Assembly (NCBI RefSeq): GCF_040362765.1
Contig: NZ_BAABWK010000002.1
Location: 372,001 to 436,000, forward strand
From: Pyruvatibacter sp. HU-CL02332
GTDB taxonomy: Bacteria; Pseudomonadota; Alphaproteobacteria; CGMCC-115125
Direction: 5' to 3'
DNA length: 64,000 nucleotides
Every line of letters begins with the position of its first letter. Position 1 is the first letter of the stretch. Positions 25,501 through 33,267 of this stretch are shown piece by piece. Below the pieces are notes generated by a model. That model saw only the letters and a list, made by a program, of their open reading frames with translations, was not told the origin of the DNA and made no database searches. A program made the position numbers and the translations under genes.

Positions 25501-25623
25501 GGTGAATTCCGGGTCCTCGAAACGCGGCATGTTTTCGTAGGCGGTCCAGCCTCCAAACAGCGCAATCAGGATAATGATCACGCTGATGAGGCGGTTCTTG
25601 ATGGCAAATTCAGCAGGATGCAT
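22549..25623 (-). CDS. RND family efflux transporter, inner-membrane permease
   Basis: The 1024-residue protein has the RND architecture: one N-terminal span, a large periplasmic loop, a block of spans (about residues 335-540), a second periplasmic loop and a final block of spans (about 860-1015). Typical segments are 'TQYPGATPEEVANEVTEPLE', 'LGMLVDNAIVVTEGI' and 'VLSLSGLLIKNAIVLVDQMD'. The 'FEDPEFTIRQAVVVTQYPGA' start is typical of the less studied proton-driven HAE-type pumps related to VexF/MdtB. It exports small amphiphiles with the adaptor encoded just upstream (12-base gap). No outer-membrane channel gene is nearby, so a shared TolC is likely. Confidence 0.93.
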   Translation of the reverse strand: MHPAEFAIKNRLISVIIILIALFGGWTAYENMPRFEDPEFTIRQAVVVTQYPGATPEEVANEVTEPLESAIQQLQEVDEITSESSFGVSRITVEIKFEFSPSKEDLQIIWGKLRNKVDDAVGSLPPGALAPLTNDDFGDVYGLYYFVTGEGYTAKELHEYVKGLRADLLAVDDVAKVAITGVQSEAIYVEISRDRAAALGVSVDQVYNDLAKQNSVVSAGSVRVGDLRLNILPTGDIDSVAAIENVIVSTSSSSGSDTSGVVYLRDIATVRRELKDPQTFILRHNGQPALGLGISNVTGANVVKMAKGIDAAFAAEESRRPIGVEIHQYYHQGTIVEKAVQDFVVNVVMALVIVLITLLIFMGLKSAVVIGAVLLLTIAATLGTMYLVDIPMHRISLGALIIALGMLVDNAIVVTEGILVGVQQGRKKLEVAKDIVTRTWWPLLGGTIVGIIAFAPIGFAPGSTAEYTGHLFWVVLISLLYSWVFAITAVPLLADLLFKENTAAAGHTPPEGKFSRTYKSFMRRVLAARWGVVGIAIGMFVVSVWAFQFTKSGFFPSSTTPQLVVDYWLTEGTDIDRTDADMRRLEQAVAQLDGVESVTTYVGQGGLRYMLVYPPESYNSAYGQLLVRVSDYSLIETLIPDIQSYVDNNYPDAQGKVWRFKLGPGGGSAIQAEFSGPDPVVLRRLAGEATDIFAQDGNLISIKEDWRQPVSVLEPIYSETSGRRLGVSREDLAAALRSNYSGRDIGVYREGDELIPIIARAPEAERTGVSGLPGIQIPSATTGNTVPLIEVVEGVNSIWRDAQLRRLDRVWTIKAQADPLPSELASVAFDRIRGQIEAIALPPGYTLTWRGEYGDSTEANGNLASTLPIGLAAMVLTVIILFNAIRQPLLIWLVVPLSIIGVVIGLLVTNSAMEFMAILGVLSLSGLLIKNAIVLVDQMDLEIREGKPRHDAVIDSAASRVRPVMMGSLTTVLGVLPLFMDPFFAAMAVVLVFGLSFATLLTLIIVPALYAIFFGITDDERSHA

Positions 25624-25635
25624 GTGACCGACCTC

Positions 25636-26709
25636 CTACTGTTCGAAGGCGCGGACTTGCGTGCCCTCCGTCAGGAATGAAACACCGGCCGCCACAATCG
25701 TGTCGCCAGCGGCAAGGCCCGAAGTCACCACCACATCCGCACCGACGTCAGGCCCTTCCTGGCTGATGGTGATGGCCGTGCGTGACACGGTCATGGTCTC
25801 GGCATCGACCTTCCAGGCAAACAGGTCTTCTGCCTGCGCAAGAACGGCTGTTCGCGGAATTGTAATTCGACCGTCCGCACCATTGCGGTTGGCAATCTGC
25901 AGCTTGGACCTCAGTGTGCCCGTCATGCCCGGCAGGATCACGAGGTCCTCCGGTGGCTCGAAAGCAAACCGCACCTGGAATGTCTGTGTCCGTGGGTCCG
26001 TCTGGGTTGACGTCGATACGATTTGCGCGGGCACTTCTCTGTCAGGTGCGGCATCCAGAACCACGTAGGATTCAGCCACGTCAATCTGGCCGGAATTGGC
26101 AACAAGCGTCGACGGCACCTGAACAACGGCTTCCGCAGCGCCGGTAGACTGGAGCGTTACAATCACCGTTTGGGCTCCAACGGTCTGGAACTGGTCAACA
26201 TGCTTGGTTGCAATCACGCCAGCGAAGGGCGCGCGCAGCGTGCTGTCGTCGAGCTGCTTTTGGGCATCGTCGAGTGCGGTTCGCGCGACATCGCGGTCTT
26301 TCAACCGCTCATCATATGTTTTTTGAGCAATCGTGCCCTTCTTGATGAGCTGCGCTGCTCTGCTGAACTGGGATTGCGCGTTGCGGTAGGTCGCCTCTGC
26401 CTGCGCCACCTGATTTTGGAATGCCCGCTGTTCCAACTGACCAATAAGGTCGCCCTCAGCGACTTCCTGACCCTCAATGACCGGGAACTCCTGGAGCACC
26501 CCGTTCACTTCGAATGTCAGGTCTGCAGTTGATCGCGCGCTGATCACCGCCGGGAGGTTCATGGTCCGTGTGTTCTGCGACTGAACCACTTCAAAGAGCT
26601 TAGCTGGACGAACCGAAGGCTCTTCACTCGCCTCGGGCGCGTCAGAGCATGATGCAAGCCCGACACAAGCGGCCAACACAGATCCCGCCACCGTTCGCCG
26701 TTTCCACAT
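25636..26709 (-). CDS. RND efflux periplasmic adaptor lipoprotein
   Basis: The 357-residue protein starts with a signal ending in the lipobox 'LASC' (Cys21). It then has the membrane-fusion-protein order: 'VSARSTADLTFEVNGVLQEF' and 'EGQEVAEGDLIGQLEQRAFQ' (barrel and lipoyl start), a coiled hairpin ('AQAEATYRNAQSQFSRAAQL', 'KDRDVARTALDDAQKQLDDS'), 'LRAPFAGVIATKHVDQFQTV' (lipoyl end), and beta-barrel plus membrane-proximal domains. It links the permease to an outer-membrane channel. The ATG at 26709 was chosen for the signal sequence; the frame is open far upstream without typical coding content. It is the first gene of the minus-strand pair. Confidence 0.9.
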   Translation of the reverse strand: MWKRRTVAGSVLAACVGLASCSDAPEASEEPSVRPAKLFEVVQSQNTRTMNLPAVISARSTADLTFEVNGVLQEFPVIEGQEVAEGDLIGQLEQRAFQNQVAQAEATYRNAQSQFSRAAQLIKKGTIAQKTYDERLKDRDVARTALDDAQKQLDDSTLRAPFAGVIATKHVDQFQTVGAQTVIVTLQSTGAAEAVVQVPSTLVANSGQIDVAESYVVLDAAPDREVPAQIVSTSTQTDPRTQTFQVRFAFEPPEDLVILPGMTGTLRSKLQIANRNGADGRITIPRTAVLAQAEDLFAWKVDAETMTVSRTAITISQEGPDVGADVVVTSGLAAGDTIVAAGVSFLTEGTQVRAFEQ

Positions 26710-26882
26710 CTTGAGATTTGTCAATTGGAACACAGGCTGCTCTCCACACTGATAAGGTCCGACCGTCCCTAAAAAAGGATTTCGGTTCCCCTTGATACCT
26801 GAATTGGCCCGCTGCGTAAGCCACGGACACAAATTAAGCAGAAGCGGGAGACCAGTACATCTGGACAATAGGAAATCCATAT

Positions 26883-27659
26883 TCAGGATTTTGTGACGAC
26901 CACGGATTGTTCGACGAATTTCGCCTGCCCAAAAACGCCCAGAAAAGCGACATCTGCTGCATCTGAGCCAACGCCGATCCGCGCGATGGTGTCTGCCGGC
27001 GCCATTCCGGTTGCATCGACAAGGTGCCATGTACCGTCAAGATAGATTTCCGCCACCGCGTGAAAATCTTGAGGCGTTACGCCTGGCGCATAGACGCTGA
27101 CAAACCGAGCTGGGATCCCCGATGCACGCGCAAGCGTTATCAGGACATGGGCGAAATCTCGGCAAATACCCTGCCTTTGGACAAAGGTATCCAGAGCGGT
27201 CGTCTGAGCATTGCTGGACCCGGGAACATATTTGAAGGTTGAGTGAATCCAGGCACGCATTGCGTCAATCTTGGCACCACCCTCCAGGTGACCGAACTCG
27301 TCCTCAGCGAAGGAACTGAATTGATCAGACTGGCAGTAACGCGAGGGCATCAGGTACCTCACGGTATGCCAGGGCAGAAGACGGGGCATCGCCGAGCTGA
27401 GTGCGGTCAAGTCGAGGGCAGGCCGGTCAACGTGTATGCGTGCGCTGTAGGCGCAGCGAAATTCTCCATCCGCGCGTATCCATATGCGTTCACCCAGCCC
27501 ATCTTCCGCCGGCACTCGCGACATATGAGAGATGTGCGAAAAATCAATTTCCGACGTCAGAACACGTTGGTCGGCTACATCAGCAACCTCAACCTGCAAG
27601 AGCAGGTCCGTTGTCTGTGAAAGCTCATATGCCATGTGCATATTTATATTCAGCAACAC
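26883..27659 (-). CDS. Transglutaminase-like cysteine protease family protein
   Basis: The 258-residue protein has an N-terminal beta region ('LLNINMHMAYELSQTTDLLL') typical of bacterial transglutaminase-like proteins, then the transglutaminase core: 'QRQGICRDFAHVLITLARAS' with the catalytic Cys (about 169), 'GIPARFVSVYAPG', 'DFHAVAEIYLDGTWHLVDAT' with catalytic His and Asp. Members are thought to be proteases or amidases; the substrate is unknown. The family alignment reaches the first residues, so the GTG at 27659 is the likely start, although ATG codons follow 6 and 8 codons later. No signal peptide is seen. It precedes the RND genes on the same strand by 173 bases and is probably a separate unit. 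Confidence 0.87.
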   Translation of the reverse strand: MLLNINMHMAYELSQTTDLLLQVEVADVADQRVLTSEIDFSHISHMSRVPAEDGLGERIWIRADGEFRCAYSARIHVDRPALDLTALSSAMPRLLPWHTVRYLMPSRYCQSDQFSSFAEDEFGHLEGGAKIDAMRAWIHSTFKYVPGSSNAQTTALDTFVQRQGICRDFAHVLITLARASGIPARFVSVYAPGVTPQDFHAVAEIYLDGTWHLVDATGMAPADTIARIGVGSDAADVAFLGVFGQAKFVEQSVVVTKS

Positions 27660-27905
27660 GGTGCGACCCCGCTGGAGAAATGACTCCTTGCTTCTACCGC
27701 AACAGTCAGACCCGAATTGTCAGTCATGAGGTCTTTCCAGAGATGCTGTGGAAAAGCGGCAGGAGGCTGAGGCGGCAGAAGCTGCCGACGGCGTATCGGC
27801 GTCCCGTTTCCGAAATGTCCGCAATAACGGAAAGATCAACGCTCACAATGGCCAGCATCGCACTGGCCTGATCGGCAAGGTTTTGTGTCGCACAAGGAGA
27901 GCCAA

Positions 27906-27993
27906 TGGCGGAGAGGGAGGGATTCGAACCCCCGGGACCGTGAAGCCCAACGGTTTTCAAGACCGCCGCATTCGACCACTCTGCCACCTCTCC
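27906..27993 (-). tRNA. tRNA-Ser (anticodon UGA)
   Basis: The minus strand reads GGAGAGGTGGCAGAGTGG at the 5' end, pairs GGAGAGG with CCTCTCC at the 3' end, has an anticodon loop CTTGAAA with anticodon TGA, a long variable arm, the T-loop GGTTCGAATCC, and an encoded CCA (27906-27908). The long variable arm and discriminator G are those of serine tRNA, which reads UCA and related codons. No integrase or repeated tRNA end is nearby, so there is no sign of an inserted element. Confidence 0.95.
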
Positions 27994-28331
27994 GCATAAA
28001 AGGCGCTGGCCTGCGGGGACAGCTTTAGCGGGGTCGGGACAATTTCGCAATATCGGCAGGAATCTTTGTTTTTGCCTTGGTCCCGGGACCCTCGGGGCAA
28101 GCGAATCAGCCGCGTTAACGCCGTTTGACGCGGCGGTTTGCGCTCGCCGGTTTTCGAGGCAACAATAGGCCGTATTGCTTGCTTTTCCGGGGGTGCCCGT
28201 GCATTCAATCGGGTAGGACACGTGAACACGGCTGTTAAGGCCGGGAAACATCATGAAGTAAGCCCGCTCAGGCGGCTGCTGGCCAGATAATGCACAGCAG
28301 CCAGATGGTGCGGGACAAGGGGAGTTTTTGA
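27994..28331. other. Intergenic region without a gene
   Basis: This 338-base gap holds no supported gene. It includes the 12-base palindrome GGTCCCGGGACC (28079-28090) and an inverted repeat GGCTGCTG/CAGCAGCC (28274-28281, 28295-28302) in front of the next gene. The tRNA-Ser promoter must lie at the left end on the minus strand. Confidence 0.5.
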
Positions 28332-28757
28332 ATGCTCGAATATGATCTGGTGCAAACCTGGATACCGGCGTCCATCATCGGCGTGCTGTTTGTCTTGATT
28401 TTGCTGGACAGCATGTGGATCGCCCGGCGCGACCGCAAAGCGATGGAACGCTCAGGTGGCGATGGTGGGCCCAGCACGGGCGGTGGCGGCGGTGGTCGCG
28501 ATGCGCAGGCCAAGTGGCACGAACAGAACAAGGCAGATTTTGCTCAGCGTCAGTGGACGGAAAAGAACCGCGAAATTCTGCGTAACAAGAACGGCACCGC
28601 AGCTCAGGCTGTGGGCGCTGCCCCGGCAGCATCTGTCGCCATGGGGGGCTCTGCCCCCCGTGCCGGCGGATACTGGGGCCCGTGGCTTGTTCTTACGAGC
28701 CTCATCCTTGGTGCCGGTATCGCGTTCTATACCGTTTTTCCAATGCTCCAGAACTAG
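28332..28757 (+). CDS. Two-span membrane protein of unknown function
   Basis: The 141-residue protein has a hydrophobic span at about residues 10-30, a basic stretch 'RRDRKAMER', a glycine-rich linker ('GGDGGPSTGGGGGGRD'), a charged helical part ('KWHEQNKADFAQRQWTEKNRE'), an Ala-rich segment, and a second span near the C-terminus (about 114-135). The positive-inside rule puts the central region in the cytoplasm. GGGAG lies 7 bases before the ATG. I do not recognise the family. It stands alone between the tRNA-Ser gene and the MmgE/PrpD gene on the other strand. Confidence 0.7.
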   Translation: MLEYDLVQTWIPASIIGVLFVLILLDSMWIARRDRKAMERSGGDGGPSTGGGGGGRDAQAKWHEQNKADFAQRQWTEKNREILRNKNGTAAQAVGAAPAASVAMGGSAPRAGGYWGPWLVLTSLILGAGIAFYTVFPMLQN

Positions 28758-28813
28758 CGCCTGCCGGCACTTACATACCCGCCTGAACGCCATGCCGATT
28801 TCGCCTTCACAGG

Positions 28814-30151
28814 TCAGGCAAAGAGCGGAAGAGGCGGCAGCCTTTCGGCCATCGGCAGCGCAAGAATAGCCTCGGCGAGCTGCTTTGGCGCAGCAACACC
28901 GCCAAACTCCATCAGCCCCAATGATTTTTCGACCACCTCTGGTGGCGTGAGCGGTGCCTCAGGATCGCCCTTTGCAAACCCGCGTTCTGCGCGGTGCTTT
29001 GTCCCGTCTGTCATGACAATTTCAACAGCACTGCCCCAGTCAACGGGGTAGGACGCGGCATAAGGATCCATCACCTTGATGGTGATGCCGGAGGCAAGTC
29101 GTCGGGCTTTGACGCGGGCAGCATCATCAAACGATGCAAGAGTGACCTCACCATTTTCCAATGCCGTCGCGATGCAGTGCTGAAGTGAGAATTTGGCTTC
29201 GTATTCGCTGTCGGCATGGGGGCGATCGCAGACATCCTCCGCCGCCTGATAGGTCTCGACAGTTACAGAGTGAAACTCATCAGCGCTGGCGTGCTTCAGT
29301 TTCCCGGACAGCTCAAGGGACGCATCAATGGCCGGGTGGGTATGACGACAGGACGGCCATGGCTTCATGGATGTAAGAGGCAATTGCCAGGGTCCGTCGG
29401 GATCAGACATCACACGGGATGCATCCCCATCGGGACAAGTGGCTGCGAAGAAGCCTCGTTCGCCTTCCAGTATTCGGGGAGGCCCGGTGAAGCCGAGGGC
29501 CGCCAGGTCTGCAGACTGCACCCCAGCCTGCGCTGCATGGCCTGCATGCAGATGTTTGGTCATGGCGCCGGTATCAAGGAATTCCCATAGACCTGAGGAC
29601 TGGCTGCCTGCATTGCCCAAAGCATGAACGGTCTGGTCTTCGTTGAGGCCCAGCAGGGTTGCCGCTGCCATAGCGGACCCATATGGGCCGCATGTGGCTG
29701 TGTTGTGCCAGATGCGGTAGTGGGCAGGCCCCACCCCCATGCCCACACGGGTCGTGACTTCAAAGCCTTCCAGGACACTGCGCAAGAATGCTGGCCCCGA
29801 GATACCTTCACGAAGCGCCATGACCCACGCAGCAGGCACGACCACACAACCGGGGTGCACCACGGAGGCCCGGTGGAGATCATCGGTTTCAAGAATATGG
29901 GTAAGGGCGCCCATTAGCAGCGCATGGGAGCCAGTATCGAAGGGGGTTCCGGGTCGGCTTGGGCCATTGCCTGCCCAACGCAGAAGTTTACGCCCCTGTT
30001 CGCTGGCGCAGCCGCCAAGCGCATTTGCCACAGCATCCAGGACAAACAGGGCGGCCATTGCCAGATCGTCAGCCGTGGCCTCCTTGGCGCGGGCATGCTG
30101 TACCAACTGGCGGGTCAGGGGAGTGTCGGTTTGTGCGTGATCGGTGGTCAT
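28814..30151 (-). CDS. MmgE/PrpD family protein
   Basis: The 445-residue protein matches the MmgE/PrpD family from 'ANALGGCASEQGRKLLRWAG' through 'HILETDDLHRASVVHPGCVV' (with the conserved Asp-Asp and His), 'IWHNTATCGPYGSAMAAATL', 'LKHLHAGHAAQAGVQSADLA'-like 'MTKHLHAGHAAQAG' and a smaller C-terminal domain with 'VMDP' and 'RAERGFAKGDPEAPLTPPEV'. Known members are 2-methylcitrate dehydratase, iminodisuccinate epimerase and cis-aconitate decarboxylase. No methylcitrate-cycle genes are close, so the substrate remains open. A 17-base palindrome lies just before its start. Confidence 0.88.
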   Translation of the reverse strand: MTTDHAQTDTPLTRQLVQHARAKEATADDLAMAALFVLDAVANALGGCASEQGRKLLRWAGNGPSRPGTPFDTGSHALLMGALTHILETDDLHRASVVHPGCVVVPAAWVMALREGISGPAFLRSVLEGFEVTTRVGMGVGPAHYRIWHNTATCGPYGSAMAAATLLGLNEDQTVHALGNAGSQSSGLWEFLDTGAMTKHLHAGHAAQAGVQSADLAALGFTGPPRILEGERGFFAATCPDGDASRVMSDPDGPWQLPLTSMKPWPSCRHTHPAIDASLELSGKLKHASADEFHSVTVETYQAAEDVCDRPHADSEYEAKFSLQHCIATALENGEVTLASFDDAARVKARRLASGITIKVMDPYAASYPVDWGSAVEIVMTDGTKHRAERGFAKGDPEAPLTPPEVVEKSLGLMEFGGVAAPKQLAEAILALPMAERLPPLPLFA

Positions 30152-30157
30152 GAAATC

Positions 30158-30174
30158 GTAAACGCCTCGTTTAC
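30158..30174. promoter_or_regulatory. 17-bp palindrome at the start of the MmgE/PrpD gene
   Basis: GTAAACG (30158-30164) and CGTTTAC (30168-30174) are exact reverse complements with a 3-base centre, 6 bases before the MmgE/PrpD ATG (30151, minus strand). The minus-strand centre AGG may belong to the ribosome-binding region. It could be a repressor site or a small hairpin masking translation. Confidence 0.45.
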
Positions 30175-30283
30175 CAAATTGCAGGCATTCTAACTGTCTG
30201 AAATTCGGGCGGTGCCGGTCTCCACAAGGACGAAGGTACTGCCTGCTTGTGGTGTCTCGACTATTGACGGGGATAATGGGGCC

Positions 30284-31300
30284 ATGAACGCGATTATGTC
30301 ACGCACACGTACGCCGCGCATTGGCGCAATGCTGGTTGGACTGACCGGCATGCTGGTTCTTGCAGGGTGTGCGGAAACGCAGCTGGCCGGCGCCGTTGTG
30401 AAGGAAGTCAGCCGCAGTGAGATACCAAGCGGCGAGGGTGGCTACTGGAAAGTGGGCAACCCGTATCAGATTGCCGGTGAGTGGTATTATCCCAAGGAAG
30501 ACGAGCGCTACAACAGCACGGGCATTGCCTCCTGGTATGGCCCGCAGTTCCACAAGAAGATGACCGCCAATGGCGAGATCTTCGACATGTATCAGGTCTC
30601 TGCTGCACATCCGACACTTCCCATGCCGGTGATGGCGCGCGTGACCAACCTTGAAAATGGGCGCTCGTTGATTGTTCGCATCAATGACCGTGGCCCGTTT
30701 GCCCGTGGCCGTGAAATTGACATGTCCATGCGCGGCGCTGAATTGCTGGGCTACAAGGAGCAGGGCACAGCCAAAGTCCGCGTCGAGTATCTGGCGAAGG
30801 CGGAAGGCTGGACCGGTGAGCAGGGCCGCGTGCAGACGGTCAATGCGCAGCCTGCACCTGTGGCACCTGTAGCGACACAGGCAGCATCGCAGATGCAGCC
30901 CGTTCAGGATGACGACGATGACATTGCAACAGCGGGCCTGCCGCCTGTGCCAAACGCGCCGGTAGACCTGTCGCTTCTGGCGGGTGGTGCTTCTGCTGCC
31001 GCAGGGACCGTTCCCGCAGCAACTGCACCTTCGGCACCAGCTTCGCAGACAACCGCTATGGCGCCTGTCGTGGATAACTTCTTTGTTCAGGCAGGTTCGT
31101 TCCGCAGTGCCAGCAACGCCAATGCGCTCGCCTCACAGCTTTCCGACCTTGGTCCAGTTGAAGTGACTGAGTCTGTTGTGAATGGCACGCCTTGGTATCG
31201 TGTACGGGTTGGACCGGTGAACAACGCTCAGGGCGCCGATGGGCTGCTCGAATCGGTTGTGTCACGTGGGCAGAATGGGGCCCGCGTCGTCATCAACTAG
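30284..31300 (+). CDS. rlpA: RlpA-family septal lytic transglycosylase with SPOR domain
   Basis: The 338-residue lipoprotein starts with a signal ending in 'LVLAGC'. The double-psi beta-barrel RlpA core ('GIASWYGPQFHKKMTANGEI', 'VSAAHPTLPMPVMARVTNLE', 'IVRINDRGPFARGREIDMSM') holds the conserved His and Asp of RlpA enzymes, which cut denuded glycan strands at septa. A Pro/Ala-rich linker follows, then a C-terminal SPOR domain ('FFVQAGSFRSASNANALASQ', about residues 262-335) that binds denuded peptidoglycan. The ATG at 30284 was chosen because it best fits the signal; an ATG four codons later is also possible. It precedes dacC-like, tmk and holB in the usual alphaproteobacterial order. Confidence 0.92.
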   Translation: MNAIMSRTRTPRIGAMLVGLTGMLVLAGCAETQLAGAVVKEVSRSEIPSGEGGYWKVGNPYQIAGEWYYPKEDERYNSTGIASWYGPQFHKKMTANGEIFDMYQVSAAHPTLPMPVMARVTNLENGRSLIVRINDRGPFARGREIDMSMRGAELLGYKEQGTAKVRVEYLAKAEGWTGEQGRVQTVNAQPAPVAPVATQAASQMQPVQDDDDDIATAGLPPVPNAPVDLSLLAGGASAAAGTVPAATAPSAPASQTTAMAPVVDNFFVQAGSFRSASNANALASQLSDLGPVEVTESVVNGTPWYRVRVGPVNNAQGADGLLESVVSRGQNGARVVIN

Positions 31301-31447
31301 GCGCGCATTCCTCTGCCAAAAAGGTGACGTTTCCATCAAAACGGGTGTCGCCACTGGTACAGGATGCTCATACGCGGTAATCCAGTTGCAGCCTTATTTG
31401 GACGGTACAAACGTACCCCCTTCGAGCTGGATGGAGCCCCGCGTTTT

Positions 31448-32605
31448 ATGATTGCCCGCTTTACTCGACTTCCTGCTTTTCTGCTCGCCGTAGCGCTGGC
31501 TGCGGCTTCGTTCGCCATCGCACCTGCGCGGGCTATCGAGACCCCCGCCAGTTACGTATCGCTGATGGATTTTGCGACTGGCGAAATCATCTACGAGAAG
31601 CAGGGCAACGAGCTGATGGCTCCAGCCTCGATGTCAAAACTCATGACCATGGTCATGTTGTTCGACGCCCTGAAAGACGGCCGTGTGACGCTGGATGACG
31701 AGTTTGTCATTTCCGAAAACGCCTGGCGCAAGGGCGGTGCTGCTTCCGGCTCATCCACCATGTTTGCGGAACTCAACAGCCGCGTCCCGGTCCGCGACCT
31801 CATTTATGGTGTCATCGTCCAGTCCGGCAATGATGCCTGCATCGCAATCGCTGAAGCTCTGGCAGGTTCTGAAGCGACATTTGCTGAACGGATGACGGAG
31901 CGGGCCCGGGAAATCGGGCTTGAGACATCCACCTTTAAGAACGCGACCGGCTGGCCGGATGAAGGTCATCTCATGACTGCCAACGAGCTGGCTATTCTGG
32001 CGCGCTACCTCATCGAAACGCATCCTGAGTTTTACGAGATCTATTCCGTACGTGATTTCGAATGGAACGGAATTACGCAAGCCAATCGCAATCCGCTCAT
32101 TTACATGAACATGGGCGCTGATGGGCTCAAGACCGGACACACATCCGTATCCGGCTATGGGCTTACGGCATCGGCCGTTCGCAACGGACGTCGCCTTGTG
32201 CTCGTGGTCAACGGGCTCAGTTCTGAAAAAGAGCGCGCCAATGAAACACAGCGGCTGATGGACTGGGCATTTCGCGAATTCCGCTCCTACAATCTGCTGG
32301 AAGCAGGTCAGGTTCTGGAGCGTGCGCCTGTCTGGCAAGGGTCAAGCCGCACAGTCCCCATGGTGATCGCCACGGATGTTGCCCTTACGATGTCGCGGGA
32401 CGCGCGCAAAGGCATGGAAGCGAAGGTCCGCTACGATGGTCCTTTGAACGCCCCAATCGCCGAGGGCGATATCATTGGCCAGCTCGTTATCACCGGTCCT
32501 GGCTTGCCCACACGCACATATGACTTGCAGGCGGGAACATCCGTTGAGGCGCTGGGGATGTTCGGCAAAGCCATGAGCGCACTCGCGCAGCTGATCTCAG
32601 GCTGA
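31448..32605 (+). CDS. dacC: D-alanyl-D-alanine carboxypeptidase (penicillin-binding protein 5/6 type)
   Basis: The 385-residue protein has a signal peptide ('LLAVALAAASFAIAPARA'), then the S11 peptidase motifs: SxxK in 'ASMSKLMT', SxN in 'VQSGNDACI', and KTG in 'GLKTGHTSVSGYG'. The C-terminal PBP5-type beta domain follows ('RDARKGMEAKVRYDGPLNAP'). It trims the terminal D-Ala of peptidoglycan stem peptides in the periplasm. The ATG at 31448 opens the signal peptide; an earlier frame start at 31364 would bury it. The stop overlaps the tmk start (TGATG), so the two are coupled. The gene symbol is by family and could equally be dacA/F. Confidence 0.92.
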   Translation: MIARFTRLPAFLLAVALAAASFAIAPARAIETPASYVSLMDFATGEIIYEKQGNELMAPASMSKLMTMVMLFDALKDGRVTLDDEFVISENAWRKGGAASGSSTMFAELNSRVPVRDLIYGVIVQSGNDACIAIAEALAGSEATFAERMTERAREIGLETSTFKNATGWPDEGHLMTANELAILARYLIETHPEFYEIYSVRDFEWNGITQANRNPLIYMNMGADGLKTGHTSVSGYGLTASAVRNGRRLVLVVNGLSSEKERANETQRLMDWAFREFRSYNLLEAGQVLERAPVWQGSSRTVPMVIATDVALTMSRDARKGMEAKVRYDGPLNAPIAEGDIIGQLVITGPGLPTRTYDLQAGTSVEALGMFGKAMSALAQLISG

Positions 32606-33267
32606 TGGCGACCGACACACAGCGCGGCCGGTTCATTACCTTTGAAGGCGGCGAGGGTGCCGGCAAGACAACGCAGATTACACGGCTGATCGAAGCGCTG
32701 ACCGCGCATCAGATCGCCGCCATAGCAACGCGTGAACCAGGCGGCACGCCTGCCGCTGAAGACATACGTGCCCTCCTTGTCAGAGGCAGTACGGACCGTT
32801 GGGCACCCTTGTCTGAAGCGCTCCTCCTCAATGCAGCGCGCGTGGACCATCTCGAACGTCTGATCCGTCCATCACTTGCCAATGGCCAATGGGTGATAAG
32901 CGACAGATTTGCAGATTCAACCACCGCCTATCAGGGGCATGCCCTTGGTCTTGGCACCCAGACCACGTCTGACCTTGAACAGCTGGTGGTCGGCGATACG
33001 CAGCCAGACCTCACGCTCATCCTGGATTTGCCGATTGACGTTGGTCTTGCCCGTGCGCGAGCGCGTGAGGCAGATGCCAATGCGGGTGAGGATCGCTATG
33101 AGGGATTTGACGTTGCGTTCCACGAAACCTTGCGACAGGCCTTTCTCGACATTGCCAAAGGCGACCCCGACCGGTGCATCGTCATCGACGCATCGCAATC
33201 GCCTGATGAAGTTGCCCAGGCAATTTGGCAAGCCGTGATCACGCGGTTTGGTGAGGTGACGTCTTAA
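32605..33267 (+). CDS. tmk: Thymidylate kinase
   Basis: The 220-residue protein has the P-loop 'FEGGEGAGKTTQITRLIEAL', 'TREPGGTPAAEDIRALL', the DRY-like 'ISDRFADSTTAYQGHALGLG' motif and the 'ARAREADANAGEDRYEG' LID region with its Arg residues. It makes dTDP from dTMP and ATP for DNA synthesis. It sits between the carboxypeptidase gene and holB with one-base overlaps on both sides (TGATG at 32603, TAATG at 33265), a conserved operon. Confidence 0.96.
   Translation: MATDTQRGRFITFEGGEGAGKTTQITRLIEALTAHQIAAIATREPGGTPAAEDIRALLVRGSTDRWAPLSEALLLNAARVDHLERLIRPSLANGQWVISDRFADSTTAYQGHALGLGTQTTSDLEQLVVGDTQPDLTLILDLPIDVGLARARAREADANAGEDRYEGFDVAFHETLRQAFLDIAKGDPDRCIVIDASQSPDEVAQAIWQAVITRFGEVTS

Noticed and set aside
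27883-27895. Small inverted repeat TTGTG-TCG-CACAA just past the tRNA-Ser 3' end
   Set aside because: Only five base pairs and no T run on the tRNA strand, so it is not a convincing terminator.
27724-28254. Open frame of 176 codons overlapping tRNA-Ser
   Set aside because: It runs through the tRNA gene on the same strand and has no protein-like features.
28222-28290. Possible 22-residue peptide with AGGA before a GTG
   Set aside because: Too short to judge, no hydrophobic or conserved pattern, and overlaps an inverted repeat; kept out of the feature list.
27900-28331. tRNA-Ser as an attachment site for an integrated island
   Set aside because: No integrase, no repeat of the tRNA 3' end and no change in gene type nearby; flanking genes look chromosomal.
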